A stretch of 64,000 nt of DNA from Colias croceus (GCF_905220415.1 NC_059537.1:12123593-12187592), one strand, 5' to 3'; numbered from the stretch's first letter, positions 41,931-54,303 are shown. Notes: a model not told the origin generated them from the letters alone. A program made the numbers and translations.

Positions 41931-42123
41931 TAATATAAAACTCAAAGGTGACTGATATAGTGATCTATCAACGCACAGCCCAAACAACTGGACGCATCGG
42001 GCTGAAATTTGGCATGCAGGTAGATGTTAGGACGTAGGCATCCGCTAAGAAAGGATTTCCCGAAATTCTTGCGGGAACGGGGAAAAACGGGGATGCACGT
42101 ACGAAGTCGTGGGCGGAAGCTAG
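41931..42123 (-). repeat. Dispersed repeat family F
   Basis: It ends GAAGTCGTGGGCGGAAGCTA and contains CATCGGGCTGAAATTTGGCA, a phrase typical of lepidopteran short repeats. The 81-codon open frame inside it (41942-42187) is a product of the repeat. Confidence 0.55.
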
Positions 42124-42382
42124 TGCCAAATAATATCAGTATCAAAATCGATGGCACCCGGTAGCGGGACCCCACGTTGACACGCACACCACAATTGCTA
42201 ATGCAAATTGCGATCTACAAAGTATATCCACTAACTAGTGACATCCGCGACGCATTTACAAGGACCTGTAGTTGAGATGAGACGGTAATTGAGCAAATTC
42301 CGGATTCGTAGCAGACGAACGGAAGTGACGTGGTGGTTTTAAGTAGTCGTTCGCGATTGGTCTACTATAAAAACTAAAAAGG

Positions 42383-42429
42383 TCAAAAATCTTGCAATAA
42401 CCTAATTAATAATTATGCAAGATTTTTGA
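42383..42429. repeat. Perfect hairpin
   Basis: TCAAAAATCTTGCA and TGCAAGATTTTTGA, 14-bp perfect arms around a 19-nt AT-rich loop. Confidence 0.65.
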
Positions 42430-42447
42430 TGATTGTTTTGATTTATC

Positions 42448-42607
42448 GGCCCTCTACACAATGGGCAGCATTGGGTGAGTAGAGGCAATCACGATAGTGT
42501 GGCCTAAATGTCTATGAGCGGCCGACTGAGATGTTTATTCACAATCGCCGTATTGGCGGCAAACATCGATATTTGTTGGGCCAACGCTGCCTATTGTGAA
42601 GAGGGCC
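42448..42607. mobile_element. 160-bp MITE with GGCCCTCTACACAAT ends
   Basis: GGCCCTCTACACAATGGGC pairs with GCCTATTGTGAAGAGGGCC with two mismatches, and the pairing continues inward (CAGCATTGGG versus CCAACGCTG). An open frame across it (from 42508) starts with a hydrophobic, signal-peptide-like run, but that is the MITE sequence itself. The target duplication is not clear. Confidence 0.65.
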
Positions 42608-43260
42608 CATTAAATTTCCTCTACAATAGGCATATGTGTGTGATATTTCAGATATCGTATCGCAAACTAGAAACTCCCAAAACAAACATATAATAGAAAA
42701 TATGTACCAAGACAACGGACTACTCTCACTTTTCTTTCATAAGCACTATAACATGTCTTTGATAATTATTTGAAATAATTATAAACATTAAATGAGTTAA
42801 TTAAGGGTAAATATTGTTTTTCGAGCGCATTGGTTCGCTGTCCCAAATGCCTAATTATCTCGGCTTATCTTACGCCTTATCGAACATGTTTGACTTTAAT
42901 TTTTATCAACAAGACTTCAACGATAGGCTCGTCTTATAATTAATTGGCTTGTATGGTTCTTAATCGGAAAGAAATGAATAATCTTCTTCGGTACTCTTTT
43001 TGAAGAAATACTACTTATTTTCGTTAATAATTGTTGTGTGTGTCTGTCAAAAATTGCGAAATAATTAATTGTACATACAATTCTTGTTGTCCTTAATGAT
43101 TATCTCATCTTGGACACCTCCAATGCAAAGATGTCAAAGGTACAGACTACAGACCTACAGCTGAAGCTTAACATTTTATCCTTGCATACCGGGAATAAGT
43201 ATTATTTGCTTTTAATAAATTAAAACACCTACAGTATCTACCTAAAATATTACCTACAAT
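42608..43260. other. AT-rich non-coding DNA
   Basis: No gene or repeat is recognised. Confidence 0.35.
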
Positions 43261-43261
43261 A

Positions 43262-43430
43262 AGACGTGTGGCACTCGGGGACTCCCGCGGTAAAGCTATT
43301 GCATAGCATGCCTTCAAGCCACACCTCCGAGCCCGTCGGAGTGGGGAGCGTGAGGTTTTTCGTTACGAAATTTCTGGATTCGGTCCCCGCGCTCAAGGCC
43401 CGCGATAGAAGCTATGCAATAGCTTAAAAA
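43262..43430. repeat. GC-rich dispersed repeat with AGCTATTGCATAG ends
   Basis: A GC-rich island in AT-rich DNA. AAAGCTATTGCATAGC (about 43293) pairs with GCTATGCAATAGCTT (about 43412). The interior includes GTCGGAGTGGGGAGCGTGAG. It resembles a lepidopteran interspersed repeat; class not assigned. Confidence 0.5.
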
Positions 43431-44143
43431 GAAAATACTACAGTAAAGATACATTATATCAGTATAGTCCTATAATCCCAATACAAACATACAATACTCG
43501 AATATCCACACCATTCAACAAACAGAATTCTTCAAAAGCCGATTATCGTTTCGCTTCTGAGAGATTTAAATGTAACATTATGCTGCATCCAATGCAATAT
43601 CCTTTACCGGATAAAGATGGCGGTCTGCGTGGTGTCATATGTGTATCTAGATTTTACTTTTCTTCACGTTACATTATTTGTTTTGTTTGAATGTTTAATA
43701 ATGAAGTGGTAGTATTTTTTGCTACTAATTAGGTAGTAGAAATTTCTTGACGTTTGAAAATAGTGAATTATACTAACAGATGATGGTAATAAATTATTTT
43801 TATTTTATTATGTTATAACAAAAACTGTTTCAGTGACAAAAAATGTAGAAAACTACTTACGAAGTTACGATTTAATGATTCTTTAATATTTTAAAGGAAT
43901 ACAAAGTCAAAGACGAAGCCTTTATATATTTCGTTAGAGAGACACTATTTATTCTCAATCGAGCTACTTAAGAAGTCTATTTCATTTTATCATAAAAATA
44001 TTTACGAAAACATATCTCGAAAGTGTAGTATAAATTGATAGAGTTATTACCCGTATAATTCTATCTTTTGAACCAAGAGGACAACTTATTCATGACCATT
44101 CTTTCAATGGACATCAAAGAACAGATACATAGCTGTAACAAAA

Positions 44144-44146
44144 TAA
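44144..44146. repeat. MITE target-site duplication, left
   Basis: TAA before GGGGCCATCC; repeated at 44616-44618. Confidence 0.6.
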
Positions 44147-44615
44147 GGGGCCATCCATTAATCACGTGATGTTTTTTTTGGTATTTTTTGACCCCCCCTC
44201 CCCCTTGGTGATACGTGGTGAGGTTTAAGATTACCCCTCCCCCCTCCCCCCTATATCACGTGTATTTTTTCGTACCTGCAAAGAATCAATTTTTTATTTA
44301 TAAAAAAATACTGGTAGATATAAGTATTATCTAATTTTATTATAGTAAATTAAAGACTACTATAATAAACGTTCAGAGGTGGACAGAATTTTGAATGACA
44401 TATAATTAATAATGAAAGATATGCGAAAAAGTTGTACGCGTTTGACTAACAATAAATACATGTAACGCCGCTTTTCGGTTGAGTATCGCGCGCTTGTCGA
44501 AAAATAAATACACGTGATATATTACTTTACCCCCCCTCCCCCTTGTGATATTTCGTGATGTTTTGATGGACCCCTCCCCCCCCTTTCGAGCCTCACGTGA
44601 TTAATGGACAGCCCC
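44147..44615. mobile_element. Harbinger-like MITE with ATTAATCACGTGA ends and C-rich tracts
   Basis: GGGGCCATCCATTAATCACG pairs with CGTGATTAATGGACAGCCCC. TAA flanks both ends. Inside are two pyrimidine tracts on each side (CCCCCCTCCCCC type), placed almost symmetrically, and internal TATCACGTG words near 44254 and 44513. The TWA target duplication and GGGG start suggest PIF/Harbinger; there is no coding region. Confidence 0.75.
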
Positions 44616-44888
44616 TAAGGGCGCCTTTTGAATTCCAACCTTCGAATTAATGTTTTCATTCGTTTAATTGTGGCCAATTCATCTGAATTTAAATACGGAC
44701 ATACGAAAATAACCGACGCGGTCGCCCTTGACCGAGAAGCGAATTTAAAGACAATAATTCAGACATGTCAACCATTTATGTTGACATTGTTTTATTCCAA
44801 CCGACTTGTAAAAGGTATTCAAGACGTGTTTTTGTGCGTATTCTTATACGTGTAACTTTTTTATGATTTGACGTTCATGGTTTAATCC

Positions 44889-45094
44889 ATACTAATATTA
44901 TAAATGCGAAAGTAACTCTGTCTGTCTCTCTGTTACTTAATCACGCCTTTACTACTGAACCAATTTGCATGAAATTTGGTATAGAGATATTTTGATACCC
45001 GAGAAAGGACATAGGATGTTTTATCCCGGAAATCCCACGGGAACATGTGGGTTTTTCTTTGACTGCGCGGGCGATGCCGCGGGTGGAAAGCTAG
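44889..45094 (-). repeat. Dispersed repeat family E, copy 2
   Basis: ACTAATATTATAAATGCGAA to GATGCCGCGGGTGGAAAGCT; the full 3-prime tail of the family on the minus strand. Confidence 0.7.
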
Positions 45095-47440
45095 TAATTA
45101 ATAAGTATGCAAGTTCGAATGCTATGTTTTATTAACTACCTACTGTAATGAAATTATTACGCTACGCGATTTTATAACATATAATTTCTAATAACTTTTA
45201 TATTTACCTACCCAAGGCACTTAGGTATACCTGTAGGTATATAATATCTATTATTGAACAGAAATTCTTGACTAGGTAATATTTTACAGTAGGTATAAGA
45301 ATTCCTTACAGGCAGTGCATGAAAATTACAGTCCTAAGCAGCTCTATAGAGAAATGACAGAAAATTATTGAGATTTTTTTAATAACTTAGCATTTTGATA
45401 CTTTTAGTATTCGTACTGAAATAAACTTAATTTACTATTAAGGAAACCAAAATGTAGTTATACATAAAATGATTATTTTTTATTCCATTTGGATGTTTTT
45501 TTAAAATTACTTATAGAACAGTACAGTCCAGTTGTTAACCTCTTTTTTGAAGTCGGTTGAAAAGCGCGGCTAACTACAAAGTCCAAACTTATTGTTACTC
45601 GCTAATTAGTTTGCATGAGCTCAAATTGAATGTTAATATTTAATTAAACTAATGTTATAATTTCAAATTGAATTATTATAGTCATTGTTCAAAATTGCAT
45701 GTAGGTAGTTTAAAATTAAAATCATGTTTATTTTATATTATATATAATATCTACCTATATATGGCTAATTATGTATAACTGATTTAAGCCTAGGGTTTTA
45801 TGAAATGTATTATGTTTCTATAAAAATGAAAACGTTAAACGGTGTATAAAAAAAACTTCATTCAAACTGGATCACCAGTTTTCGCGTGATTAACTAACTT
45901 ACTTCCACCTATAAAACAAATGCTATTATATCTACCAGTTTTGGACTAATTTCAATGCCACAATTCGTGCGAATATTTTAGTGAAATATCGGTATATCTG
46001 TAACGTGTTTACAATCATGCAAAAATTGGTCAGGAAATACGTTATTGTTACTCATTAATCATTATAGACCAGGCTGAAGCACGAGGCGGTATATACATAT
46101 ATACCTACCTACGATATATAGTAGGATACATTGTGTTTACAAATGTTATACAATTTAATTACTGAAGTAAGAAAAATAAGACAGCGGTGATCTGCTAATT
46201 TCTGATTCCTATTAATTATGCCCCGCGGTTTTACCCGCATAACGCATTGCTCTGTTAAAATAGGTTCTGTGTTTCCTAAAATTAACGCATACAAACATAC
46301 TCAAACTAAAACATTTATTAGTTCAATTAGACTTCTTCTAGAAGCACTTTTGAATCGTCATAACATAGTGAAACAAGCTCTTCAGCTTTATAATATTAGT
46401 AACAATAGATTATTATCATCTGGAAGTTACTCTTTGTTTCGGTATAACTTAGAATCCCATTTAATATTTGGATCCGTTTGATCCTGTTTCCGAGAAATTT
46501 GATGAATTATACATAATTTGGTACTAATTGAGGTTACTTTATACCAGAACTAGTCCCAGTCTAAATTGGAATTCGATAATTATATATAATTAACGTGTAA
46601 TTTATATTGTAATAATATCTAATGAGATAGGGAAATATAGTGCATCGGAGAGTTCGGATTTTTGAAGTAGGTATATATAGTAGGTAGGTATACAGAAGTA
46701 GGTACCTATACAGTAGGTAGGTGTATAAGTATTAAGTATGCAATTTTTTTAAAACATGAATTCTGTAAACGTGAGGAATTCAAACTCAAACTCATATCAT
46801 GTCTCTAAAATCAATGTAACATGTTTTGTGAGCATAGTTTGTGGAATAATTGGATAATATAGTCTTGATGTCGGGTAATACTATTGTCTCTCTATAAACA
46901 ATGCAATTTTATAGAAAAAGTGTCACAATTGTCCACAGAGCAAAAAAAAATTAATATTAGTAGTACCTATTTAGGCATCGTTGCAGGTACCTACCGCCTA
47001 TGTAGGTATGTACATACTATAAGCATTGCTATGTGGGCTATCAAATCTGTTTTTTATTTGTTTTAACTCGAAACCTCTGTGATCCTCCGTAAACAAGGTT
47101 ACACCTAGTTGTAGTATGATTACATATATCTATCGATAAGTAGGTAACTGACTTATTATATTATGACTAAAATGCCATATGCTATGTACATAGTATTGAA
47201 CATTATCCACATACAATAGCATTTATAATTCAAGGTGTGATGATCTAACCACGGTTTTAAATACCTAAACAGATATGTAAATGAAAATTTATTATACATT
47301 CCTCACAAGTGTTTTTGTGTTGCGTTTAATCAATTTATTTATGTAATTAATTCCTAAAGCAAAGAGCTTCCGTTGTATTTGAATGTAATTATCGTGTTAT
47401 ACAATATTTTGCTGATATTAATAAAATAAGTGTTTCAGTT
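45095..47440. other. Non-coding DNA with TAGGTA runs and a diverged family A copy
   Basis: No exon is seen. A CCTCTTTTTTGAAGTCGGTT fragment at about 45539-45558 is a relic of the composite repeat family. A diverged family A copy is at 46216-46412. GTAGGTAGGTA runs lie near 46670-46725. Confidence 0.4.
46216..46412 (+). repeat. Dispersed repeat family A, diverged copy
   Basis: CCCCGCGGTTTTACCCGCAT at the start and CTCTTCAGCTTTATAATATT at the end identify family A; the middle is strongly diverged. Confidence 0.55.
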
Positions 47441-47644
47441 ACACTACATAATATCTGGTATAAAACAAAGTCGCTCTTCCCTATATCCCTATGTACCTAT
47501 GCTAAAAATTTTAAAACTACACATCGGATTTTGATGCGGCTTTTTTAAAATAGATAAGAGTGATTCTCGAGGAAGGTTTTAGTAGGTATGTATATAATTT
47601 ATTAGGTTTTAGACAAAGCGGACGAAGCCGCGGGCAAGCTAGTT
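47441..47644 (-). repeat. Dispersed repeat family C, copy 3
   Basis: GTATAAAACAAAGTCGCTCT to GAAGCCGCGGGCAAGCTAGT. Full-length, minus orientation. Confidence 0.7.
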
Positions 47645-47889
47645 TAGTGTATAAAACGATATATTTGACTTAATTATTTAGGCTCGGTATACTGTGTTAG
47701 TTTCATCGTACCCTAATCTAACTAAGCCGACCTACGTTAATAAATAATCACGACAAAAACTATTCTCATGTTGGTCTAAATTACGCAAAGTACATTTCAT
47801 CAAGCTGGGTTTAGATAAAACAATATAATATACACACAAATTACAAAGCTTCAGATAAATAATTATTGTTTTAAGTAACAAAAAAAAAA

Positions 47890-48060
47890 AGACTTGTTGC
47901 ACTCTGGGAGTGCCGGCAGAAGTGAAAACTTGATTATTAACGTTCAGCATGTTTGATATTTTGGAATGGTATCCGTCTTACGCTTTTTCGATCAGGCCAC
48001 GTGTCCTGACGCGAGTTTAAGATTTTATACCCAACGCCGCTAAAGAAGTTTTCACTTCAA
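47890..48060. repeat. Foldback repeat with AGAAGTGAAAACTT ends
   Basis: CAGAAGTGAAAACTT (about 47918) pairs with AAGAAGTTTTCACTTC (about 48044). Between them are GGTATCCGTCTTACGC and ACGTGTCCTGACGCGAG. A related but diverged unit appears at about 62860-62990. Confidence 0.5.
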
Positions 48061-48209
48061 AAATATTTAACGATAAAAGTAAACTATTTCAATTTTTTAA
48101 TGAATCTTCAATGTTTTTGTGCATGATGTGAATTTCTCGTTCATAACGATTGCGTGTATTAGTAATCTAATAGTTGTTAAACCGAGAAAAGTAAGACTAA
48201 TTTATTGAA

Positions 48210-48380
48210 TACTAGCTGTTGCCCGCGACTTCGTCCGCGATTCGGTCGTTTTTCGTCATTCGTCGTTTAAAAAAAATACGTGACACTTTATTTTAAAATT
48301 TTCTTAATTACCTATTGTCTCTTATAAAATTTAACTACATTAAAATTGAACACTCTGATAAGAAAATCTTAAAATCTGAA
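48210..48380 (+). repeat. Dispersed repeat family D, copy 2
   Basis: CTAGCTGTTGCCCGCGACTT to AACACTCTGATAAGAAAATC, matching 39655-39850 in inverse orientation. Confidence 0.7.
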
Positions 48381-48539
48381 GAAAACATGAATGTGGTTTA
48401 AATTCTACATTACTTAGTATCAAATAATAATCTAAATTAAATGTAGAATAACAGTTTGAGCACACCATTATAGAATATGTACCTAAGTATTAAATTACGT
48501 TAGTTTACATAGTAACTTTACTAAAAACACGATGACTAT

Positions 48540-48730
48540 CTTTCGCGCTCGATACCACAAACTAAGCATGTTTGTGGTAAGTGGCCCGCGTCACTTGACC
48601 CCTCGCGAGTTCCCCTCCGTTGCTATGTGAAAATACATTCGTCGCCCTACTGTAGGAAAAATTGTAATACTGTGGCCTGCGCGTTATAACACGTCCAGGG
48701 AGTTCCTGAGTGCCGATATCACCATCTTGA
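48540..48730. other. Isolated GC-rich patch
   Basis: A CpG-containing stretch (TTTCGCGCTCGATACCACAA, CCCGCGTCACTTGACCCCTC) in AT-rich surroundings, with a 9-bp hairpin ACCACAAAC/GTTTGTGGT near 48555-48580. No open frame or splice site supports an exon; it may be a regulatory region or an old repeat. Confidence 0.3.
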
Positions 48731-49894
48731 GGAAAAGCTTCTAATGTCGATTTAAAACTGCATACATACGAATTAACCTGTTCTAAAATTGTGAAATGAG
48801 TTCAGTTTTAAATTTGAGAAATATTGATTTCTTGTATTCCACTATTCGTTGTAGTCGAATACAAAATATATTTAAACAAACTTAGGTTGGCCTTCAGGCA
48901 AATTAAGGGATCCTATCAAATGGTAAACTTGACCTTGTATCTTAAAATATAATTATAATATTCGCGTCCCTACTCTAGTCATTGCTTATGCTCATGTTCA
49001 TCTTATTATGATGCACCCTATCATTTGTCAAACGGTCTTCATATTGAGTAAGTAAAGTTTTTAATTGTGAAAAAATGTATTATGGTTTACACTACATATT
49101 AACACTCTTTTATCATTTAACATAAAATATACCTAAGTCTGTGAGTGTGTAAAAATAAATCCAGCTAATTACACATTAAACTTATGTTTATAATTTGGTA
49201 TACGACATGAAAATATATTAATTGTCAAGCAATAATAATACAGATAAATACTGAACATAAGTATAATAGATATTAAGTAGTATTAGTTAAAATATACTTT
49301 GACTACTTTGACTGTAAGTTAAAGTTTATTTTTACTAACAACATGTAAATGAAGAAGAAATAATAATTACCAACGTACTAACCTTTTCTATAATTCTATA
49401 ATACTTCTTAACACGGCACATTTTTCAAATTATCTTGCTCAACTCTACTAAAAAATTTGAGGGTTTTGTTGGAACTTTAATATGTAAAAACTATGATATA
49501 TCTAAACTACGATACACATTGCATGCGGAAATGCTCATTACAATTGTGAATCTAAAGAATAACTAACAACATACTGTTCAATTTTATTGAGCTGATGAAT
49601 ATCTTTTGCCTGGAAGAAATCACCGTCGCCTAACAAATATAATGTGTTTTCTTATAAAACCGTTACATAATTAATTTTATCTACTTAAATAATGAAAATG
49701 ATATATTTATAAAATATAAAACATATTATGTAAAATGATTAAAAATAAATAAATGAAGCAACTACGATTCAAAGAAAACTTCTTTTTCAGTGTGAAAATG
49801 CTCTAAGCAATCCTGGATGATGAACTGTATATCATGTACCTACTCTGATCCCAGTACGGTCGGTACGTCGATAGCCATAACGATAAATATTATA

Positions 49895-49951
49895 ATCAGA
49901 TAACCGCAAAGTCAAAATAAAAATAAAATTTTGACTTTGCGGTTATCTGAT
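49895..49951. repeat. Perfect 24-bp hairpin
   Basis: The arm at 49895-49918 (containing AGATAACCGCAAAGTCAAAA) is the exact reverse complement of 49928-49951; the loop is 9 nt and A-rich. It is one of the most stable short hairpins in the window. No flanking duplication was found. Confidence 0.8.
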
Positions 49952-50550
49952 AACTTAAAACATTACTTGTAAAGTTGTGAGTACAAAATTTACGTTTCAT
50001 TTGGCAATAACATTTTTTTCGGTACTAAAACGTAGTAGTTTGATATGTGGTTGGCTGCCCCTCCTCTCCTTCCTGAAAAATATCCTCCAAAATTTCCCGA
50101 GATACTTCCAATGATTGAACCATTGGACGTTGGACATTAACTTCAGTCAAAAATTGACGAAGCGGATGATTACTAATTTCCACTTAATCCTCGCTGCTAC
50201 TGTCTTTATCATCAAATCATCAATTTTCAAGTGGTGTAGTAAAAATATCAGCAGAAATCGTCTTCCAAAGGCGATATAATTTTATTAGCATTGAATCTGT
50301 AAATAAAAAAATCAAAAGTTAACTGTAAATCTATAAAAAAAGCTACTTACAAATAAAATTTTATCAAAAACTTCTGTTCCCAATGCACCTCAAAATAATA
50401 AAAGAAGCATTCATTTCATTTCATTTAACAACTTACCAACAAACAACAACAACTTACCTTTTGTGGGAACGCATGATGGTGAAAATTCACAAAACACGAA
50501 GATTGCATTTGTTATTTTTTGTTTTATGGCATTCAATTGCTTTATAAATA

Positions 50551-50737
50551 TCACTACATAGTATAAAAAAGACGCTTTCTGTGTCCCTATGTCCCTTTGT
50601 ATGCTTAAATCTTTAAAACTTCACAACAGATTTTGATGCGGTTTTTTTAATAGATAGACTAATTCAAGAGGAAGGTTTTAGTACATAATTTATTAGGTTT
50701 TAGACAAAGCGGACGAAGCCGCGGGCGGTAAGCTAGT
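50551..50737 (-). repeat. Dispersed repeat family C, copy 4
   Basis: CACTACATAGTATAAAAAAG to GCCGCGGGCGGTAAGCTAGT. Full-length, minus orientation. Confidence 0.75.
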
Positions 50738-51020
50738 AAATTTATAAAACACGAAGATTTTTAAAATTGTAACTAATGAACACAACAATATATTATTATA
50801 CTCTTTGGAACACAATCATTAGATTAACTGTAGATAATGGTGTCTATTTTTACTTAAAATAATACACTGTAAAAAACCCTCACTTTAAAAAAAATGTAGT
50901 TTATTATTTACACGAAATATATCTTATAGGGAACGGAAGATATGGGTTAAAGAGTTAAACAAATAAATAACATAATTATATTTAAATTATTAATTTTTAA
51001 CATTGTGTTCAGTAGTGTTA

Positions 51021-51357
51021 ACATGTAAATTGATTTGATTTTTACGAAATCTCATAGATGGCGCTGTTACAAAATTAACATTATACAACTTACATTCTTT
51101 AAGCTATGTTTCTCTTCCCAAGTTACTTAAATGGCATAATTTTTTATAGTGTCAATCTAGATATTGTCAAACAACATTTATATATGCGTCATTTGATTAT
51201 TAATTTCCAATAGTTAACGTGTAAATTGATTTGATTTTTATAACATTTAATAGATGGCGCTGTTTCTAATTTGTCTTTATACTACTAAATTCATTAAACT
51301 GTTTCTCTGCCCAAATTACGTAAATGACATAGTTTTTATTTTGTAAAGCTAGATAAT
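51021..51357. repeat. Diverged tandem duplication containing AGATGGCGCTG
   Basis: Copy 1 (about 51021-51175) and copy 2 (about 51217-51357) share GTAAATTGATTTGATTTTTA, ATAGATGGCGCTGTT, TGTTTCTCT.CCCAA.TTAC and AATGGCATA/AATGACATA in the same order, with many substitutions. Confidence 0.65.
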
Positions 51358-51454
51358 AGCATGGCTTACTCGAAACCAACATTTAAACATGAGTCTTTAG
51401 ATTGTACGCTGTCGTAATACACGGAATACGTAAGAAAAATAAAGGTTCACAGCT

Positions 51455-51672
51455 CCTCCCCCGTAGGTGATAGCTTAATAATATGTAGCCTATAGCCTCA
51501 CCCGTTCTGTTAGTAATATTCATACAAAATTTGAAGTAAATCTATGCAGTACTTTTCGAGATTAGCTCGGACAAACATACAGACAAACAGACAAACAGAC
51601 AAACAGACAAACAGACAAACAGACAAAAATTCTAAAAACTATGTTTTTGGCTTCTATATCGATTATAGATCA
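51455..51672 (+). repeat. Short repeat with an (ACAAACAG)n microsatellite tail
   Basis: The ACAGACAAACAGACAAACAG tract runs from about 51571 to 51627. Upstream sequence (GCCTATAGCCTCACCCGTTC, TTCGAGATTAGCTCGGACAA) resembles family A type repeats. Confidence 0.6.
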
Positions 51673-52676
51673 CGGCCCAGGTATTCTTTTAAAAAAATAT
51701 TCAATGTACAGTTTTGACTTTCCTACGATTTTATTATATGTATAGATAAACTAGATCGACGCGACGTATGAAACTTCCTAAAAAGCAATTTAAATTTGTT
51801 TATTTTTACACTAATTGCGCTACATTCATGCGACATAACATTATATTATGCTATATAATAATTTCGTTCCAACAAATAGGCTGTCAGGTGTATTCAATTG
51901 ACAAATTATGGCAGATCGTGACTGGAATCGCTAATTTAGTTTGTCCTAGTTGGCAAAATATTTGCCGGGCACGGAAGTTTGAAGGGAATACTGACGAGCT
52001 TCAAGCTTACGATAGATTTAAGAGATAGAAGTGTCATTGACTTTGTTAAGTGTATTGTTTATGGTGTAATCACGGTACCTAATACTTATTATAGGAGCGC
52101 TGTGCTTTAAAAATTTATTTATTTCCCAAAAATTGGAAATTGATAATTTTTATCTGATCTATCGTAAAATACATTACCACCACATAAGTAGGTAATGTAT
52201 TTACCATTATATATACCATAAGGTATACTGTTCGTAGTTCTATATTTCGCATATAAAATAAAATTATCAATTATCAAAGTACCTACCTATGTAACAAATT
52301 TTATAGCTATTCTAATTTATTTGATAATGTTTTACTTCTCAATTTATTTACCAATACTTACTGTAAAAATAGATTACATACCAGCAATTACGTTATTGAA
52401 CATTTACTCAGATGCAATCAAAAGTGAAACCGTTTTATGCATAGCGTGTTGCGATCATCTTGAAATGATATCATCACTTATATGGTATTGCACTCGTTTC
52501 GCAATCTATTAATGTCCTCTATGTAAATTGTACCAAGAATTGGTAATATACCTGCACGTTAAGCGACTAGAGGGGCGGTCAATTTATTGATGGGTACAGA
52601 GTTATTTTAGATTTAGATGTGGCTACGTATGCCACACGTCGTGTTTGTATCATGGTTACTAACATAACATCATTTA

Positions 52677-52835
52677 AACACGCCTGTATAAGCTTCATCT
52701 GTATGTTTGTAATTAACCCTTTAAACTCGATTTTGCTTAGCGATTTTAACCCATTTGAAACGGTCAGATTTAACGCAAACTGCGAATACATATCGGTGAT
52801 GATCTAATAATTCAATTTAATATATCGTAACGAAT
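52677..52835. repeat. Diverged copy of the ACACGC-ended element
   Basis: AGCTTCATCTGTATGTTTGT and TTTTAACCCATTTGAAACGG match the element nested at 23841-24052, with many substitutions. Confidence 0.5.
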
Positions 52836-53499
52836 ACTAGCGAATTAGGACATAGTCAATCTTAATTCGACAGCTAGATTTACACCGCATAGTTTCTGTC
52901 TCATTTCAATTCGTGACACGCATTCAATTGTTCATTAAATGTAATTAATGGCTGTTCTGAGGCGTAATACATAATGTAATGTTTACCTTACGTGGATTGA
53001 TTTATGTATTAAAATTACAAGGGCAGCGAAGGTCGAGGAATACAACCCCCATAGATTGGCGTCATGTTTTATTTTAGAACCTGTAAAATGGCTTTTGCGT
53101 CTTTACGTTACTTAGATATATGATAAAAATTTTGAAGAAAGGGTCATTGATGAAAGGTTCATGATATATTTTATTCGTATTTGCGTAAATTGACTAATTT
53201 TTAGAAAGAAATACATTTTATTGCCTAACTTAAAGTTTTATTCTTATTAAATATGGTTGTGAAGTCTATACGTACTACGCTTTGCATTAAAATAAGAAAA
53301 TCAGGCTCTGGCCCTTTGGTTGCATTTCATGCAAACACATTCCTCGTCTTACACAGCAACAAAGTAATTGAAATTAATTTAAAACAAGGAAATATGAACA
53401 TTGCGTGTCGATCGCGATCGTTAACAAATTGCATCGATGCAACCCGTCCTGTCAATGGTTTGTAATTACATTTGGTTCCGGTAAAAGTCTTAAGGTATT

Positions 53500-53860
53500 G
53501 CTAGATAGGACGTGTCAGAGCGCTCACCTGACGCCGCGTTATGACGCCGAATTCTGTTGTACGACGCATTATTTACCGTCAAAGAGAGCGACGAGTGACG
53601 ACGCGACGCTCTAATGCGAGCTAAGCACGTGGTTTATCTGATAAAGACAATAGCGCGTAGTACAACAGATCATGGTGGCATAGCGCATCAGGTTAGCGCT
53701 CTGACTCGCACTTTTATCTGACAAAGCTATAATACGGTCAAACAGAGAGCCAACGCTCTGAAGCGCGCAAAGTATGCATGATAAAGTAAATTGCTCGTAA
53801 ATTGTATACATATTGCGCATCAGCTTAGCGCTCTGATGCTCGCCTTCTATCTGGCATAGG
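53500..53860. repeat. CpG-rich array of CGCTCTGA / TATCTG motifs
   Basis: GCGCTCTGA-like words occur near 53605 (GACGCTCTAATGCG), 53695, 53752 and 53827, with a related inverted word near 53516. Most are followed by TTATCTGATAAAG, TTATCTGACAAAG or CTATCTGGCATAG. Spacing is irregular (57-90 bp). It reads as a degraded tandem repeat; the open frames across it have no domain. Confidence 0.5.
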
Positions 53861-54175
53861 CATTAATTAGCCCAATGTTAACGAAACGCCGAATTTAGAA
53901 AGTCGAATCAATCGATGTGACAATGTATGATGTGCGTGGGCTTCGGCATTTTAATTCAGTAATGACGCTGAATTGCAACAATGTAATAAGGTAATTGGAT
54001 TTTTTTAAATATTTATTGAGCGCTGATGGATTAACGTTCCGCGACACGATTTTGAGGGCAATAACACTTTCAAAGATTTTAAATGAAGTGCTTGTTATGG
54101 TAGCTATCGATTTCATTCTGTTGTAGCTCACCAATTAAGCATTCATAAAAATATTGTAAATTTAAAACATACAAT

Positions 54176-54303
54176 ACTAGTACCCGTTCCCGTGGGATTT
54201 TCCGGAAAAAAACTATTTGTGTGTGCCAAATTTCATTAAATACGGTTTCGCAGTTTTTGCGTGAAGGAGTACAAACTTTCGCATTTTTAACATCAGTAGG
54301 ACT
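54176..54303 (+). repeat. Dispersed repeat family E, truncated copy
   Basis: ACTAGTACCCGTTCCCGTGG to GTACAAACTTTCGCATTTTT; it lacks part of the 5-prime end. Confidence 0.6.

Noticed and set aside
42508..42693. 61-codon open frame beginning with a signal-peptide-like hydrophobic run
   Set aside because: It lies mostly inside a 160-bp MITE whose inverted ends explain the sequence; there is no splice or promoter support.
47732..47950. 72-codon minus-strand frame
   Set aside because: It overlaps the start of a foldback repeat and an A-run, with no domain.
51768..52028. 86-codon open frame
   Set aside because: AT-rich composition with no domain, promoter or splice context; it is of the length expected by chance.
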